Origin: JBBPZA01 sp963728925
GTDB lineage: Bacteria; Actinomycetota; Thermoleophilia; Solirubrobacterales; Solirubrobacteraceae
Reading direction: 5' to 3'
Assembly: GCA_963728925.1 (NCBI GenBank)
Contig: CAVSMB010000015.1
Span: 62,001 to 126,000, forward strand
Length of the DNA: 64,000 nucleotides
Shown here: positions 16,002 through 23,959 of the stretch, piece by piece
How the letters are laid out: every line of letters starts with the position of its first letter
How positions within the stretch are numbered: position 1 is the stretch's first letter
Notes under the pieces: model-generated
Database searches by the model: none
The model's input: the letters and a program-made list of their open reading frames with translations, nothing else
Told to the model about the DNA's origin: nothing
Program-made: the position numbers and the translations under genes

Positions 16002-17024
16002 ATGAGCGGCTCGCTCATGCACGCCGAGATGGCGGAGCAGCCCGCGGTCCTCGCCCGGCTCGCCGAGCGCTTCGACGAGGACGTCGCCCGCGTCGGCGCC
16101 GTGGTCCCGCGTCCGCTCGCCGGGGTGGTCTTCGTCGCCCGCGGTTCTTCCGACAACGCCGCGGTCTACGGCCGCTATCTGGCAGAGCTCGCCGCCGGGA
16201 GGCCGGCCGGGCTGGCCGCGCCGAGCCTCCACACCCTCTACCAAGCGCCGGTCGACGCGAGCGGCTACCTCGTCGTGGCGCTCAGCCAGTCCGGCGCCAC
16301 GCCGGAGATCGTGACCGTCTGCGAGCGGCTGCGAGCTGCGGGCGCGCGCTCGGTCGCGATCGTCAACGACGAGGACGCGCCGCTCGCGCGCTGCACCGAC
16401 ACGCTGCTCGCGCTGGGCGCCGGCCCCGAGCGCGCGGTGCCGGCCACCAAGACGGTGACCGCGCAGCTGCTCGCCGCCGCCGTCGTCGCGGCGGCGCTCG
16501 GCCCGGTGCCCTTCACCGCGGAGGATCTGCGCGCCCTGCCCCGGGCGGTCGGCGCCGTCCTGGCCGACCCGGCGCCCGCCGAGGCGCTCGCCGCGCTGTG
16601 GGCGCCGGCCGGCCGGCTCGTCGTCGCAGCCCGCGGACTGCTCTACGCGGCCGCGCTCGAGGCCGCCCTGAAGATCAAGGAGACGACCGGGGTGCTCGCC
16701 GAGGGGCTGTCCACGGCCGACCTGCGCCACGGCCCGATCGCCGCCGTCGATCGCGACGTGCCGGCGTTGCTGCTCGACGGAGGCGGCCCCGGGGCGCCCG
16801 ACGTCCGCGAGCTCGCCGACCAGCTGCGCGAGCGCGGAGCGCCCGTCGCGGTGTGCGGGACGGGCGACGACGACGCGCTCGACCTCCCCGCCGCGACGCC
16901 CGAGGCGCTCGCCGTCGTCACCGCCACCGTCCGCGCCCAGCAGCTCGCGCTCGCGCTCGCCGGCGCCCGCGGCCGTGACGCCGACGCGCCGCCCGGGTTG
17001 TCGAAGGTGACGGTGACGGAGTGA
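16002..17024 (+). CDS. SIS-domain protein, GlmS isomerase/glucosamine-6-phosphate deaminase-like
   Basis: 340 aa with two sugar-isomerase (SIS) domains (about 35-165 and 195-330). FVARGSSDNAAVYGRYLAEL and LSQSGATPEIVTVCERL match the phosphosugar-binding loops of the GlmS isomerase half; KIKETTGVLAEGLSTADLRH and GPIAAVD match its second domain, and the chain ends LSKVTVTE like GlmS. The N-terminal glutaminase domain of GlmS is absent, so it should act without glutamine: NagB-II-type glucosamine-6-phosphate deaminase or a related aldose-ketose isomerase. The next gene starts inside its stop (GTGA at 17021), implying coupled translation with the FAD oxidoreductase; the functional link is not obvious. 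Substrate is inference. Confidence 0.88.
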   Translation: MSGSLMHAEMAEQPAVLARLAERFDEDVARVGAVVPRPLAGVVFVARGSSDNAAVYGRYLAELAAGRPAGLAAPSLHTLYQAPVDASGYLVVALSQSGATPEIVTVCERLRAAGARSVAIVNDEDAPLARCTDTLLALGAGPERAVPATKTVTAQLLAAAVVAAALGPVPFTAEDLRALPRAVGAVLADPAPAEALAALWAPAGRLVVAARGLLYAAALEAALKIKETTGVLAEGLSTADLRHGPIAAVDRDVPALLLDGGGPGAPDVRELADQLRERGAPVAVCGTGDDDALDLPAATPEALAVVTATVRAQQLALALAGARGRDADAPPGLSKVTVTE

Positions 17025-18673
17025 CGAGGACCCAGACCGTCGCGATCCTCGGCGGCGGGGTGGCCGGCATGAGCGCCGCGCACGAGCTCGCCGAGCGCGG
17101 GTTCGCGGTCACCGTCTACGAGCAGCGGACGATCGCCGGTGGCAAGGCGCGCAGCATGCCGGCGCCCGGCACGGGGACCGGCCGGCGCCCCGACCTGCCT
17201 GCCGAGCACGGCTTCCGCTTCTTCCCCGGCTTCTACCGGCACCTGCCCGACACGATGCGGCGCATCCCGGTGGCGGGCCGCGCGAACGGCGTCTTCGACC
17301 ACCTCGTCCCCGCCACCCGCCTGGAGGTCGCGCGAGCGCCCGGCCACGACGTCCAGCTGCCGGCGCACTTCCCGGCGACGGCGGGCGACCTCGCGACGCT
17401 GCTGGCCGCGGCGACGCGCGCCGGCAACGGCGTGCCCCCGTTGGAGATGCTGCTGTTCGCCCAGCGCCTGCTCGTGCTGCTCACGAGCTGCGACGAGCGG
17501 CGCTTCGCCGAGTACGAGCACCAGTCGTGGTGGGAGTTCTCGGGCGCGGCGCACGGCTCGGAGGCCTACCGGACCTTCCTCGCCGACGGCGTCACGCGCT
17601 CGCTGGTCGCGGCGCGCGCGCGGGAGATGAGCGCGCGCACCGGCGGCTACATCCTGCTCCAGCTCCTGCTCGACCTCCTGACCCCCGGCCGCCAGGCCGA
17701 CCGCCTGCTTGACGGGCCAACCAACTGGGTGTGGATCGACCCCTGGCTCGAGCACCTCCGCGTGCTCGGAGTGGACTACCGGACCGAGGCGCTCGTGCGG
17801 CGCATCAACTGCCGGCAGGGACGGATCACCGGCGTCCTGGTCGGCGAGCCACGGGGCGACCGCACCGTGACCGCCGACCACTACGTGTGCGCGCTTCCGG
17901 TTGAGGTGATGGCCCGGCTGCACACCGGCGCGCTCGCCCGCGGCGAGCCGCGACTCGCCAGGCTTGCCTCGCTGCGGACGCGCTGGATGAACGGGATGAT
18001 GTTCTACCTCGCGACCGACGTCCCAATCGCGCACGGCCACACGATCTACATGGACTCGCCGTGGGCGCTGACCTCGATCTCCCAGCGCCAGTTCTGGCGC
18101 GACGTGGAGTTCGCCGGGCTCGGGGACGGCACCGTGCGGGGGATCCTCTCGGTCGACATCTCGGACTGGTTCGCGCCCGGCCTGTCAGGCAAGGCCGCGA
18201 GCGAGTGCTCGAGCAGGGAGGAGATCCGCGACGAGGTGTGGGCCCAGCTCAAGGCCCATCTCAACGACGGCCGGCGACCGCTTCTCGAGGACTCAAACCT
18301 GCGCGGCTTCTACCTCGACGACGACATCGTGCTGCCCAACAACGAGAACACCGTGACCAACCTGGAGCCGCTGCTCATCAACACCACGGGCTCCTGGGAC
18401 CGCCGGCCCGACGCGGTCACGAGCATCGAGAACCTGTTCCTCGCCTCGGACTACGTGCGCACCCACACCGACCTCGCGACGATGGAGGGCGCCAACGAGG
18501 CGGCGCGCCGCGCGGTCAACGGGATCCTGGACGCAGCCGGCTCGGACGAGCCGCGCTGCCCGATCTGGCCGCTGCACGAGCCGCGCGTCTTCGCGCCTTC
18601 GCGCGCGGCCGACCGCGGGCTCTTCGCCCTCGGGCTGCCGCATCCGGGGCGGGCACTGGCCGGCCTGGCGTGA
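17021..18673 (+). CDS. FAD-dependent oxidoreductase of the phytoene desaturase/HpnE type
   Basis: 550 aa. TVAILGGGVAGMSAAHELAE at the N-terminus is the Rossmann FAD-binding GxGxxG, followed by the Glu of TVYEQ and AGGKARSMP, the second dinucleotide contact. AEHGFRFFPGFYRHLPDTMR is the pattern of carotenoid-desaturase and hydroxysqualene-dehydroxylase relatives. The C-terminus keeps IENLFLASDYVRTHTDLATM then EGANEAARRA, the FAD-closing motif (family: GD..RTG.DLATMEGA). It probably acts on an isoprenoid or other lipophilic substrate; no isoprenoid genes are adjacent to confirm this. The GTG start is chosen because it overlaps the upstream stop and places the FAD motif at residue 6. No signal peptide. 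Confidence 0.88.
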   Translation: MTRTQTVAILGGGVAGMSAAHELAERGFAVTVYEQRTIAGGKARSMPAPGTGTGRRPDLPAEHGFRFFPGFYRHLPDTMRRIPVAGRANGVFDHLVPATRLEVARAPGHDVQLPAHFPATAGDLATLLAAATRAGNGVPPLEMLLFAQRLLVLLTSCDERRFAEYEHQSWWEFSGAAHGSEAYRTFLADGVTRSLVAARAREMSARTGGYILLQLLLDLLTPGRQADRLLDGPTNWVWIDPWLEHLRVLGVDYRTEALVRRINCRQGRITGVLVGEPRGDRTVTADHYVCALPVEVMARLHTGALARGEPRLARLASLRTRWMNGMMFYLATDVPIAHGHTIYMDSPWALTSISQRQFWRDVEFAGLGDGTVRGILSVDISDWFAPGLSGKAASECSSREEIRDEVWAQLKAHLNDGRRPLLEDSNLRGFYLDDDIVLPNNENTVTNLEPLLINTTGSWDRRPDAVTSIENLFLASDYVRTHTDLATMEGANEAARRAVNGILDAAGSDEPRCPIWPLHEPRVFAPSRAADRGLFALGLPHPGRALAGLA

Positions 18674-18708
18674 GCCGTCCAGGGGTGGCGGGCGCCCCGA
18701 CGTGAAGG

Positions 18709-18714
18709 TACCTT
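18709..18714 (+). promoter_or_regulatory. -10 element TACCTT, leaderless start of the cyclase fusion
   Basis: TANNNT hexamer ending 7 bases before the ATG at 18722. There is no Shine-Dalgarno sequence. The element supports ATG 18722 over the TTG at 18713, which would lie inside it. Confidence 0.5.
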
Positions 18715-18721
18715 GCCCTCG

Positions 18722-20038
18722 ATGGCCCGAGTCCGACCCGAGACGCAATACACGTGGTCGGCCGGCTCGGCCATCGCCTACCAGGTGTTCGGCGACGGTC
18801 CCGTCGAGCTCGTGGTGGCGGCCGGCCCCGCCTCGCAGAGCGAGCACTTCTGGCAGGAGCCGACCGCCGTGCGCTTCTACGAGCGCCTCGCCTCCTTCGC
18901 GCGCGTGGCGATCTTCGACCACCGGGGCACGGGCGCCTCCGACCCGTTGCCGGGGCCGCCGACCCTCGAGCAGCAGATGGAGGATCTCGACGCGGTCATC
19001 GCTGCCGTCGGCTTCGACACGCCGGCCGTCTACGCCGAGTCCGACGCGACGCGGATGGTCGCCATGTGGGCCGCGACTCACCCCGACCGCCTCTCGCGAT
19101 TGGTCGCCTACGGCGCCTCGGCGGTCGGCGCCGCCGTCCTCACGCCGGAGCTCAGCGAGCGCGTGCTGCAGATGGCCACCGACATGTGGGGCCAGGGCGA
19201 GCTCACCGCGGTCTTCGCGCCGTCGATGGCCGACGACGAGCGCTTCCGCCAGTGGATCGCGAGCATGGAGCGCCACGCCGCCAGCCCCGGCATGGCACGC
19301 AAGATCATCCGCATGAACATGGAGACCGACGTGCGCCCGGTGCTCTCGACCATCCGCACGCCGACCCTCGTCCTGCACCGGCGCGGCGACACTCTGACGC
19401 CGGTGGAGGTCGGCCGCCAGTTCGCCGACGCCATCCCGGACGCCCGCTTCGTGGAGCTCGACGGGATCGACAACCTGTCGCTCGTCGGCGACAGCGAGGC
19501 GATCCTCAACGAGGTCGAGGAGTTCCTCACCGGAGAGCTACGCCACCACCCGACCAACCGCGTGCTCGCGACGGTCCTGTTCACCGACATCGTCGGCGCC
19601 ACCGAGCGGGCCGCGGGCATGGGGGATCGGCGCTGGTACGACCTCATCGCCGAGCACGACCGCCGCGTGCGGCGCGAGCTCGTTCGCTGGCGCGGCGAGG
19701 AGGTCAAGACCGTCGGCGACGGCTTCGTCGCCACCTTCGACGGGCCGGCCCGGGGCATCCGCTGCGCGACATCGATCCGCGACCGCGTCGACGAGCTCGG
19801 GCTGCGCGCGCGGGCCGGCCTGCACACCGGCGAGATCGACGTCGCCGAGGACGACATCCGCGGGATGACCGTGCATATCGGCGCGCGCGTGGGTGCGCGT
19901 GCCGGTCCCGGCGAGGTGCTCGTGTCGGGGACGGTCAAGGACCTCGTGGTCGGCTCGGGCCTGGACTTCAAGGACCGCGGCGAGCACGAGCTCAAGGGCG
20001 TCCCGGGCGTCTGGCGGCTCTACGCGGTGGACGGCTGA
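18722..20038 (+). CDS. Alpha/beta hydrolase fused to class III adenylate/guanylate cyclase
   Basis: 438 aa. Residues about 10-270 are an alpha/beta-hydrolase fold: AIFDHRGTGASDPLPGPPTL, the nucleophile-elbow region VYAESDATRMVAMW, and TPTLVLHRRGDTLTPVEVGR before the last strand. The elbow has Ser-Asp in place of a clear G-x-S-x-G, so esterase activity is doubtful. Residues about 275-435 are a class III nucleotide cyclase: VLATVLFTDIVGATERAAGM (first metal Asp), EEVKTVGDGFVATFDGPARG (substrate Lys and second metal Asp), LHTGEI and GARVGARAGPGEVLVSGTVK. It probably makes cAMP, with the hydrolase part acting as a sensor. Hydrolase-cyclase fusions are known in actinobacteria. A methyltransferase gene begins 4 bp after its stop. 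Confidence 0.92.
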   Translation: MARVRPETQYTWSAGSAIAYQVFGDGPVELVVAAGPASQSEHFWQEPTAVRFYERLASFARVAIFDHRGTGASDPLPGPPTLEQQMEDLDAVIAAVGFDTPAVYAESDATRMVAMWAATHPDRLSRLVAYGASAVGAAVLTPELSERVLQMATDMWGQGELTAVFAPSMADDERFRQWIASMERHAASPGMARKIIRMNMETDVRPVLSTIRTPTLVLHRRGDTLTPVEVGRQFADAIPDARFVELDGIDNLSLVGDSEAILNEVEEFLTGELRHHPTNRVLATVLFTDIVGATERAAGMGDRRWYDLIAEHDRRVRRELVRWRGEEVKTVGDGFVATFDGPARGIRCATSIRDRVDELGLRARAGLHTGEIDVAEDDIRGMTVHIGARVGARAGPGEVLVSGTVKDLVVGSGLDFKDRGEHELKGVPGVWRLYAVDG

Positions 20039-20042
20039 AGCG

Positions 20043-20792
20043 GTGGAGGCGGCGGCATCCACGACCCGCAAGGCGCAGGCCCACGCGCTCTTCGCCGGCC
20101 TTCCGCGGCGCTACGACGCCGCGGGGGCGGCGCTGAGCTTCGGCCAGGACCCCCGCTGGCGTCACGCGCTCGTCAACGCCCTGCGTCCCGGGACCGACGA
20201 GCGCGTGCTCGACGTGGCGACCGGCACGGGCCTCGTCGCCTCCGAGCTCGTGCGCCGCTTCGGGCCGCGGGTCGTGGGGGTCGACCAGAGCGAGCCGATG
20301 CTCGCCCGCGCCCGCGTGCGCATCGCCGGTGACCCGCTGCTCGCGGCGCGCATCGAGCTCGTCCGCGGCGAGGCGGAGGCGTTGCCGTTCGCCGACGCGA
20401 GCTTCGACGCGCTGTCGTTCACCTACCTGCTCCGCTACGTCGAGGACCCGGACGCGACGCTGCGCGAGCTCGCGCGCGTCGTGCGACCGGGCGGGCGGGT
20501 GGCCTCGCTGGATTTCGGGCTTCCACCGGCCGGCCCGCCGCGGTGGCTGTGGCGGATGTACACGCGGGCGGTGATGCCCACCGCCGGGCGGGCGATCTCG
20601 CGCGACTGGTACGAGGTGTGCCGCTTCCTGGGGCCGAGCATCGAGCGCCTGTACCGCGAGCGTCCGCTCGAGGACACGGCGCGCCGCTGGGAAGCGGCGG
20701 GGATCGAGCAGGTCCGCGTGCGCCGTATGAGCTTCGGCGCGGGGGTTGTCGTCGACGGGGTGCGGAGCGATGGCGGCCAGCCGGCGACTTGA
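20043..20792 (+). CDS. Class I SAM-dependent methyltransferase, UbiE/MenG-like
   Basis: 249 aa from GTG 20043. RKAQAHALFAGLPRRYDAAG is the UbiE/MenG-family opening; RVLDVATGTGLVASELV is the SAM-binding GxGxG region, with VGVDQSEPML (acidic residue for the ribose) and GEAEALPFADASFDALSFTY. The spacing and order match demethylmenaquinone and other quinone methyltransferases, so menaquinone methylation is the leading guess, but other men genes are not in view. It follows the cyclase gene by 4 bp and overlaps the start of the membrane protein gene at 20770 by 23 bp, indicating an operon. Confidence 0.85.
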   Translation: MEAAASTTRKAQAHALFAGLPRRYDAAGAALSFGQDPRWRHALVNALRPGTDERVLDVATGTGLVASELVRRFGPRVVGVDQSEPMLARARVRIAGDPLLAARIELVRGEAEALPFADASFDALSFTYLLRYVEDPDATLRELARVVRPGGRVASLDFGLPPAGPPRWLWRMYTRAVMPTAGRAISRDWYEVCRFLGPSIERLYRERPLEDTARRWEAAGIEQVRVRRMSFGAGVVVDGVRSDGGQPAT

Positions 20793-21507
20793 GCGCCCCG
20801 CCTTCTACGCCCTGCGCCCCGGCGGCTGGCGCGACGTGGTCACCGTGCTGCACCTGCCCTACACGGCCTGGCACCTCAGCTACGTCGCGATCGGCGCGGC
20901 CCTCGCGCCGACCTTTCACGGCGGGCGCCTGCTCGCTGCCCTCGCCGCGTTCTTCCTCGCGGTCGGCATCGGGGCGCACGCCCTCGACGAGCTCCAGGGT
21001 CGGCCGCTGCGCACGCGCCTGTCGGACGGCGCCCTGCGGGCGATGGCCGCGGCGAGCCTCACCGCGGCCATCGGCATCGGCGTCGCGGGCTGCGTGATCG
21101 TCTCCGCCACGCTGCTGCCCTTCGTGGTCCTCGGCGCTTTCCTCGCGGTCGCCTACAACCTCGAGCTGTTCGGGGGCCGCCTACACAGCGACGCCTGGTT
21201 CGCGCTCGCGTGGGGCGCGTTCCCCGTGCTCACCGGCTACTGGGCGTGCGCCCTGACCCTGCGCGTGGAGGCGCTGCTCGCCGCCGCGGCGTGCGCGGCC
21301 CTGAGCCTGGGCCAGCGGCGGCTGAGCACCCCGGTGCGTGAGCTGCGGCGCCGCACCGAGGCGGTCTCGGGGGAGCAGCGCCTGCGCGACGGGACCGTCC
21401 GCACGCTCGACGCCCAAGGCCTTGCCGCGCCACTCGAAGGGGCGCTGCGCGCGCTCTGCGTCGGGGTGGTGCTGTTGGCGGGGGCGCTGGTCGGGACGCG
21501 GCTGTGA
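20770..21507 (+). CDS. Polytopic membrane protein, possibly UbiA-like
   Basis: 245 aa with about six or seven hydrophobic helices. The ATG at 20770 overlaps the methyltransferase end; an upstream GTG (20746) is possible. The segment IGAHALDELQGRPLRTRLSD recalls the Asp-rich prenyl-diphosphate loop of UbiA prenyltransferases (DxxxDxxxGRPL), and YNLELFGGRLHSDAWFALAW might be the second loop, yet the classic Asp pairs are incomplete. Sitting directly after a UbiE/MenG-like methyltransferase fits a quinone or prenyl-lipid role. This assignment is tentative; the gene could be an unrelated membrane family. It is convergent with the PAP2 gene. Confidence 0.7.
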   Translation: MAASRRLERPAFYALRPGGWRDVVTVLHLPYTAWHLSYVAIGAALAPTFHGGRLLAALAAFFLAVGIGAHALDELQGRPLRTRLSDGALRAMAAASLTAAIGIGVAGCVIVSATLLPFVVLGAFLAVAYNLELFGGRLHSDAWFALAWGAFPVLTGYWACALTLRVEALLAAAACAALSLGQRRLSTPVRELRRRTEAVSGEQRLRDGTVRTLDAQGLAAPLEGALRALCVGVVLLAGALVGTRL

Positions 21508-21521
21508 GCCACCCGAGGCGC

Positions 21522-22118
21522 TCAGCGATGCGCGGCACGCCGGCCGAGAGCCCAGGTGGTGGCCTCGGCGAAGCTGACCCCGAGCAGCGAGCCGATGATC
21601 ACGTCGCCGGGGTAGTGAACGCCGGTGTGCACGCGCGAGTAGGCGACGAGCGCCGCGAGCCCGCGCAGCGGCACCGCCGCGTTCGGCCACCGCGCGGCGA
21701 CACCGCTCGCGAAGGCGAAGGCCGACGCCGAGTGTCCCGAGGGGAACGAGCTCGAGACCGGCATCCTCACCTGTCGCGCGAGCGGGACCTCGTGGATGGC
21801 CCGGTCGGGCCGCCGGCGGCGCCAGAGCGGCTTGACGGCGACGTTGACGACGGTCGCGGTGACGGCGATCGACGCGAGCCCGTCCGCGGCGGCGCGCCTC
21901 CCGCGGCGCCCGCCGGCCACTGCGAGCCCCGCCGAGGCCGCGAGCGAGAGCTTGGAGTAGTCCGCCGCCCGCGAGAGCCGGCTCATCGCCCGGTCGAGCG
22001 TCGGCGTCGGTGTGCGCGCGATCGCCGCGTAGACCGCCACGTCCACCCGCTCGGCCTCGATGAGCCACCGTGGGCCCCGTGCCGGTGGTGCGACGGGATC
22101 GGCGTCGGGCGCGTTCAC
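21522..22118 (-). CDS. PAP2-family membrane phosphatase
   Basis: 198 aa starting at GTG 22118. The three-part phosphatidic-acid phosphatase signature is complete: KPLWRRRRPD, then SSSFPSGHSASAFAFASG with the catalytic His, then VAYSRVHTGVHYPGDVIIGS. Around these are four to five hydrophobic helices. It would dephosphorylate lipid phosphates such as phosphatidic acid or polyprenyl pyrophosphate at the membrane. It is divergent from a diacylglycerol-kinase-like gene with only 14 bp between starts; a lipid kinase and lipid phosphatase sharing one promoter region suggests opposite steps in the same pathway. Confidence 0.93.
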   Translation of the reverse strand: MNAPDADPVAPPARGPRWLIEAERVDVAVYAAIARTPTPTLDRAMSRLSRAADYSKLSLAASAGLAVAGGRRGRRAAADGLASIAVTATVVNVAVKPLWRRRRPDRAIHEVPLARQVRMPVSSSFPSGHSASAFAFASGVAARWPNAAVPLRGLAALVAYSRVHTGVHYPGDVIIGSLLGVSFAEATTWALGRRAAHR

Positions 22119-22132
22119 CAGGGGCTCATCGT

Positions 22133-23452
22133 ATGACCCGGCGCCTCGCGGCCGTCGCCGCCCTGCTGCTTGCCGCCGCGTCGCTCGTCGCCGGGGTGCT
22201 GCTGGCCATCGGGAACCTCGGCGAGCAGCTGCTCGCGATCGCCCTCATCGTCCTGGCGCTGCTCGTCGCGGTCCATGGCGTGCTGCGGCGCGGGGTCGCG
22301 CGCGCGGCGGGGCTCGGGGTCGCGGCGCTCCTGGCCGTTGCCGCGGCCGTGGTGGTGGTGCGCTTCGATCTGCTGTGGAACCTCGCCGTGATCGCCGGCT
22401 TCGGTCTCGCCGCCGCGGCCGCGACCGCCGCACTGTCGGCCCGCAATCCGCTACCGCGCGGCAGGCGCCCGGCGCGAGCCGTGTTGTTCATGAACCCCCG
22501 CTCGGGCGGGGGCAAGGCGCAGCGCTTCCACCTCGGCGACGAGGCGCGGGCACGCGACATCGAGGCGATCGAGCTGACGCCGGGCGACGATCTTCGCGAG
22601 CTCGTCTCGACCGCGGTGCGGGGCGGCGCGGACGGCCTCGCGATGGCCGGCGGCGACGGCAGCCAGGCGATCGTCGCTGCCATCGCCGCCGAGCACGGGC
22701 TGCCCTACGCGTGCATTCCCTCGGGCACGCGCAACCACTTCGCGCTCGACCTCGGCGTCGACCGCAACGACGTCGTCGGCGCCCTCGACGCCTTCGTTGA
22801 CGGCGGTGAGCGCCTGGTCGACCTCGCCGAGGTCAACGGCCGCGTGTTCGTGAACAACGTCTCGCTCGGGCTCTACGCCACCGCCGTGCAGCGCGAGGGC
22901 TACCGCGACGCCAAGCTGCGCACCCTGCTCGACACCGTGCCCGACGTGCTGGGACCCCAGGGCAAGGCGCTCGACCTCCGCTGGACGGGTCCGCACGGCA
23001 CCGCGCACACGACCGGCGCGGCGATCCTCGTGTCCAACAACCCCTACCGGCTGGGTCGTGCGCTCAAGTCGGGCACGCGACCGGCGCTCGACGACGGGGT
23101 GCTCGGGATCGCAGTGATCGACGCGCCGTCGGACGGCCGCGAGCAGCGGTCAGCGCGGCGGCCACCGTGGCGTCAGTGGACCGACACGACCTTCGAGATC
23201 GCCTCGGTCGCGCCCGTCCAGGCGGGCATCGACGGCGAGGCGGCGGTGCTCGACGCCCCGCTGCGCTTCCGCAGCCGCCCCGCGGCGCTGCGCGTACGGG
23301 TCGCCGCGACCCATCCGGGGGCGTCGCCTTCGGCCACGATCCCCGACGGGCTGCCGGCTCTCGCCCGCCGCCTCGCCGCCATCGCGGCCGGCCGCGAGGC
23401 CACGTCGCACATCCGTTCAAAGGGGTTGCCCGCGCCCGCGGCGCCCGAGTAG
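22133..23452 (+). CDS. Diacylglycerol/lipid kinase-like protein with N-terminal membrane helices
   Basis: 439 aa. Residues 1-105 contain three or four hydrophobic helices; the catalytic domain begins RAVLFMNPRSGGGKAQRF, the DAGK_cat glycine-rich start, with LAMAGGDGSQAIVAA (nucleotide-binding GGDG) and CIPSGTRNHFALDLGVDRND. The C-terminal beta domain reads FVNNVSLGLYATAVQREGYR, then IDGEAAVLDAPLRF. This matches bacterial lipid kinases (YegS/DgkB type) that phosphorylate diacylglycerol or ceramide-like lipids. The added membrane anchor is less usual but known in actinobacteria. ATG 22133 is chosen; upstream codons overlap the divergent PAP2 start region. Confidence 0.9.
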   Translation: MTRRLAAVAALLLAAASLVAGVLLAIGNLGEQLLAIALIVLALLVAVHGVLRRGVARAAGLGVAALLAVAAAVVVVRFDLLWNLAVIAGFGLAAAAATAALSARNPLPRGRRPARAVLFMNPRSGGGKAQRFHLGDEARARDIEAIELTPGDDLRELVSTAVRGGADGLAMAGGDGSQAIVAAIAAEHGLPYACIPSGTRNHFALDLGVDRNDVVGALDAFVDGGERLVDLAEVNGRVFVNNVSLGLYATAVQREGYRDAKLRTLLDTVPDVLGPQGKALDLRWTGPHGTAHTTGAAILVSNNPYRLGRALKSGTRPALDDGVLGIAVIDAPSDGREQRSARRPPWRQWTDTTFEIASVAPVQAGIDGEAAVLDAPLRFRSRPAALRVRVAATHPGASPSATIPDGLPALARRLAAIAAGREATSHIRSKGLPAPAAPE

Positions 23453-23503
23453 GGTCGCCTCGACGCGAAACGGAGCGTCTCAACCCACGGGAAGGAAGCG
23501 ACG

Positions 23504-23935
23504 ATGGCCGAGCCTCAGCTCAAGAAGGGGTCCACCGGCGAGGCGGTCCGCGAGCTCCAGACCGCGCTCAAGGCCCTCGGCTACGACGTCGGCGCCGTCG
23601 ACGGGACGTTCGGGACGAAAACCGAGGAGGCGGTGAAGAAGTTCCAGTCCGACCGCGGCCTCCCCGCCGACGGGATCGTCGGGCCGATCACCTGGCTCAA
23701 CATCGACGAGGCCGACCAGAGCCATCCGACGCTCAAGAAGGGCTCGACCGGCAACCCCGTCCGGCGGCTGCAGAAGCGGATCTCCCTCGGTGGCTGGGAT
23801 ACGGGCGGCGTGGACGGCATCTTCGGCAGCTCGACCGAGGCCGCGGTCAAGAGGTTCCAGGGCGACAACGGCCTCGCCGTCGACGGCATCGTCGGTCCCG
23901 CGACCTGGGCGAAGGTCGACGCGCTCGGGGATTGA
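23504..23935 (+). CDS. Peptidoglycan-binding protein with two PG_binding_1 repeats
   Basis: 143 aa made almost wholly of two tandem peptidoglycan-binding type-1 repeats: LKKGSTGEAVRELQTALKAL ... VDGTFGTKTEEAVKKFQSDR ... ADGIVGPITW, and LKKGSTGNPVRRLQKRI ... VDGIFGSSTEAAVKRFQGDN ... VDGIVGPATW. There is no signal peptide, no catalytic domain and no membrane helix, so either it leaves by a non-Sec route or the fold serves inside the cell. A good Shine-Dalgarno (GGAAGGAAG) precedes the ATG, unlike many leaderless neighbours, and a TAGGGT at 23450-23455 overlapping the upstream stop codon may be its -10. Confidence 0.92.
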   Translation: MAEPQLKKGSTGEAVRELQTALKALGYDVGAVDGTFGTKTEEAVKKFQSDRGLPADGIVGPITWLNIDEADQSHPTLKKGSTGNPVRRLQKRISLGGWDTGGVDGIFGSSTEAAVKRFQGDNGLAVDGIVGPATWAKVDALGD

Positions 23936-23944
23936 CGGCGGGCG

Positions 23945-23950
23945 TAGCGT
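23945..23950 (+). promoter_or_regulatory. -10 element TAGCGT, leaderless start of the 370-aa membrane protein
   Basis: TANNNT hexamer ending 9 bases before the ATG at 23960, in a 24-bp gap with no Shine-Dalgarno sequence. Confidence 0.5.
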
Positions 23951-23959
23951 GGGGGCGCC

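Noticed and set aside
16643..18040. 465-codon minus-strand frame opposite SIS and FAD genes
   Set aside because: No motif; both plus-strand genes are well conserved.
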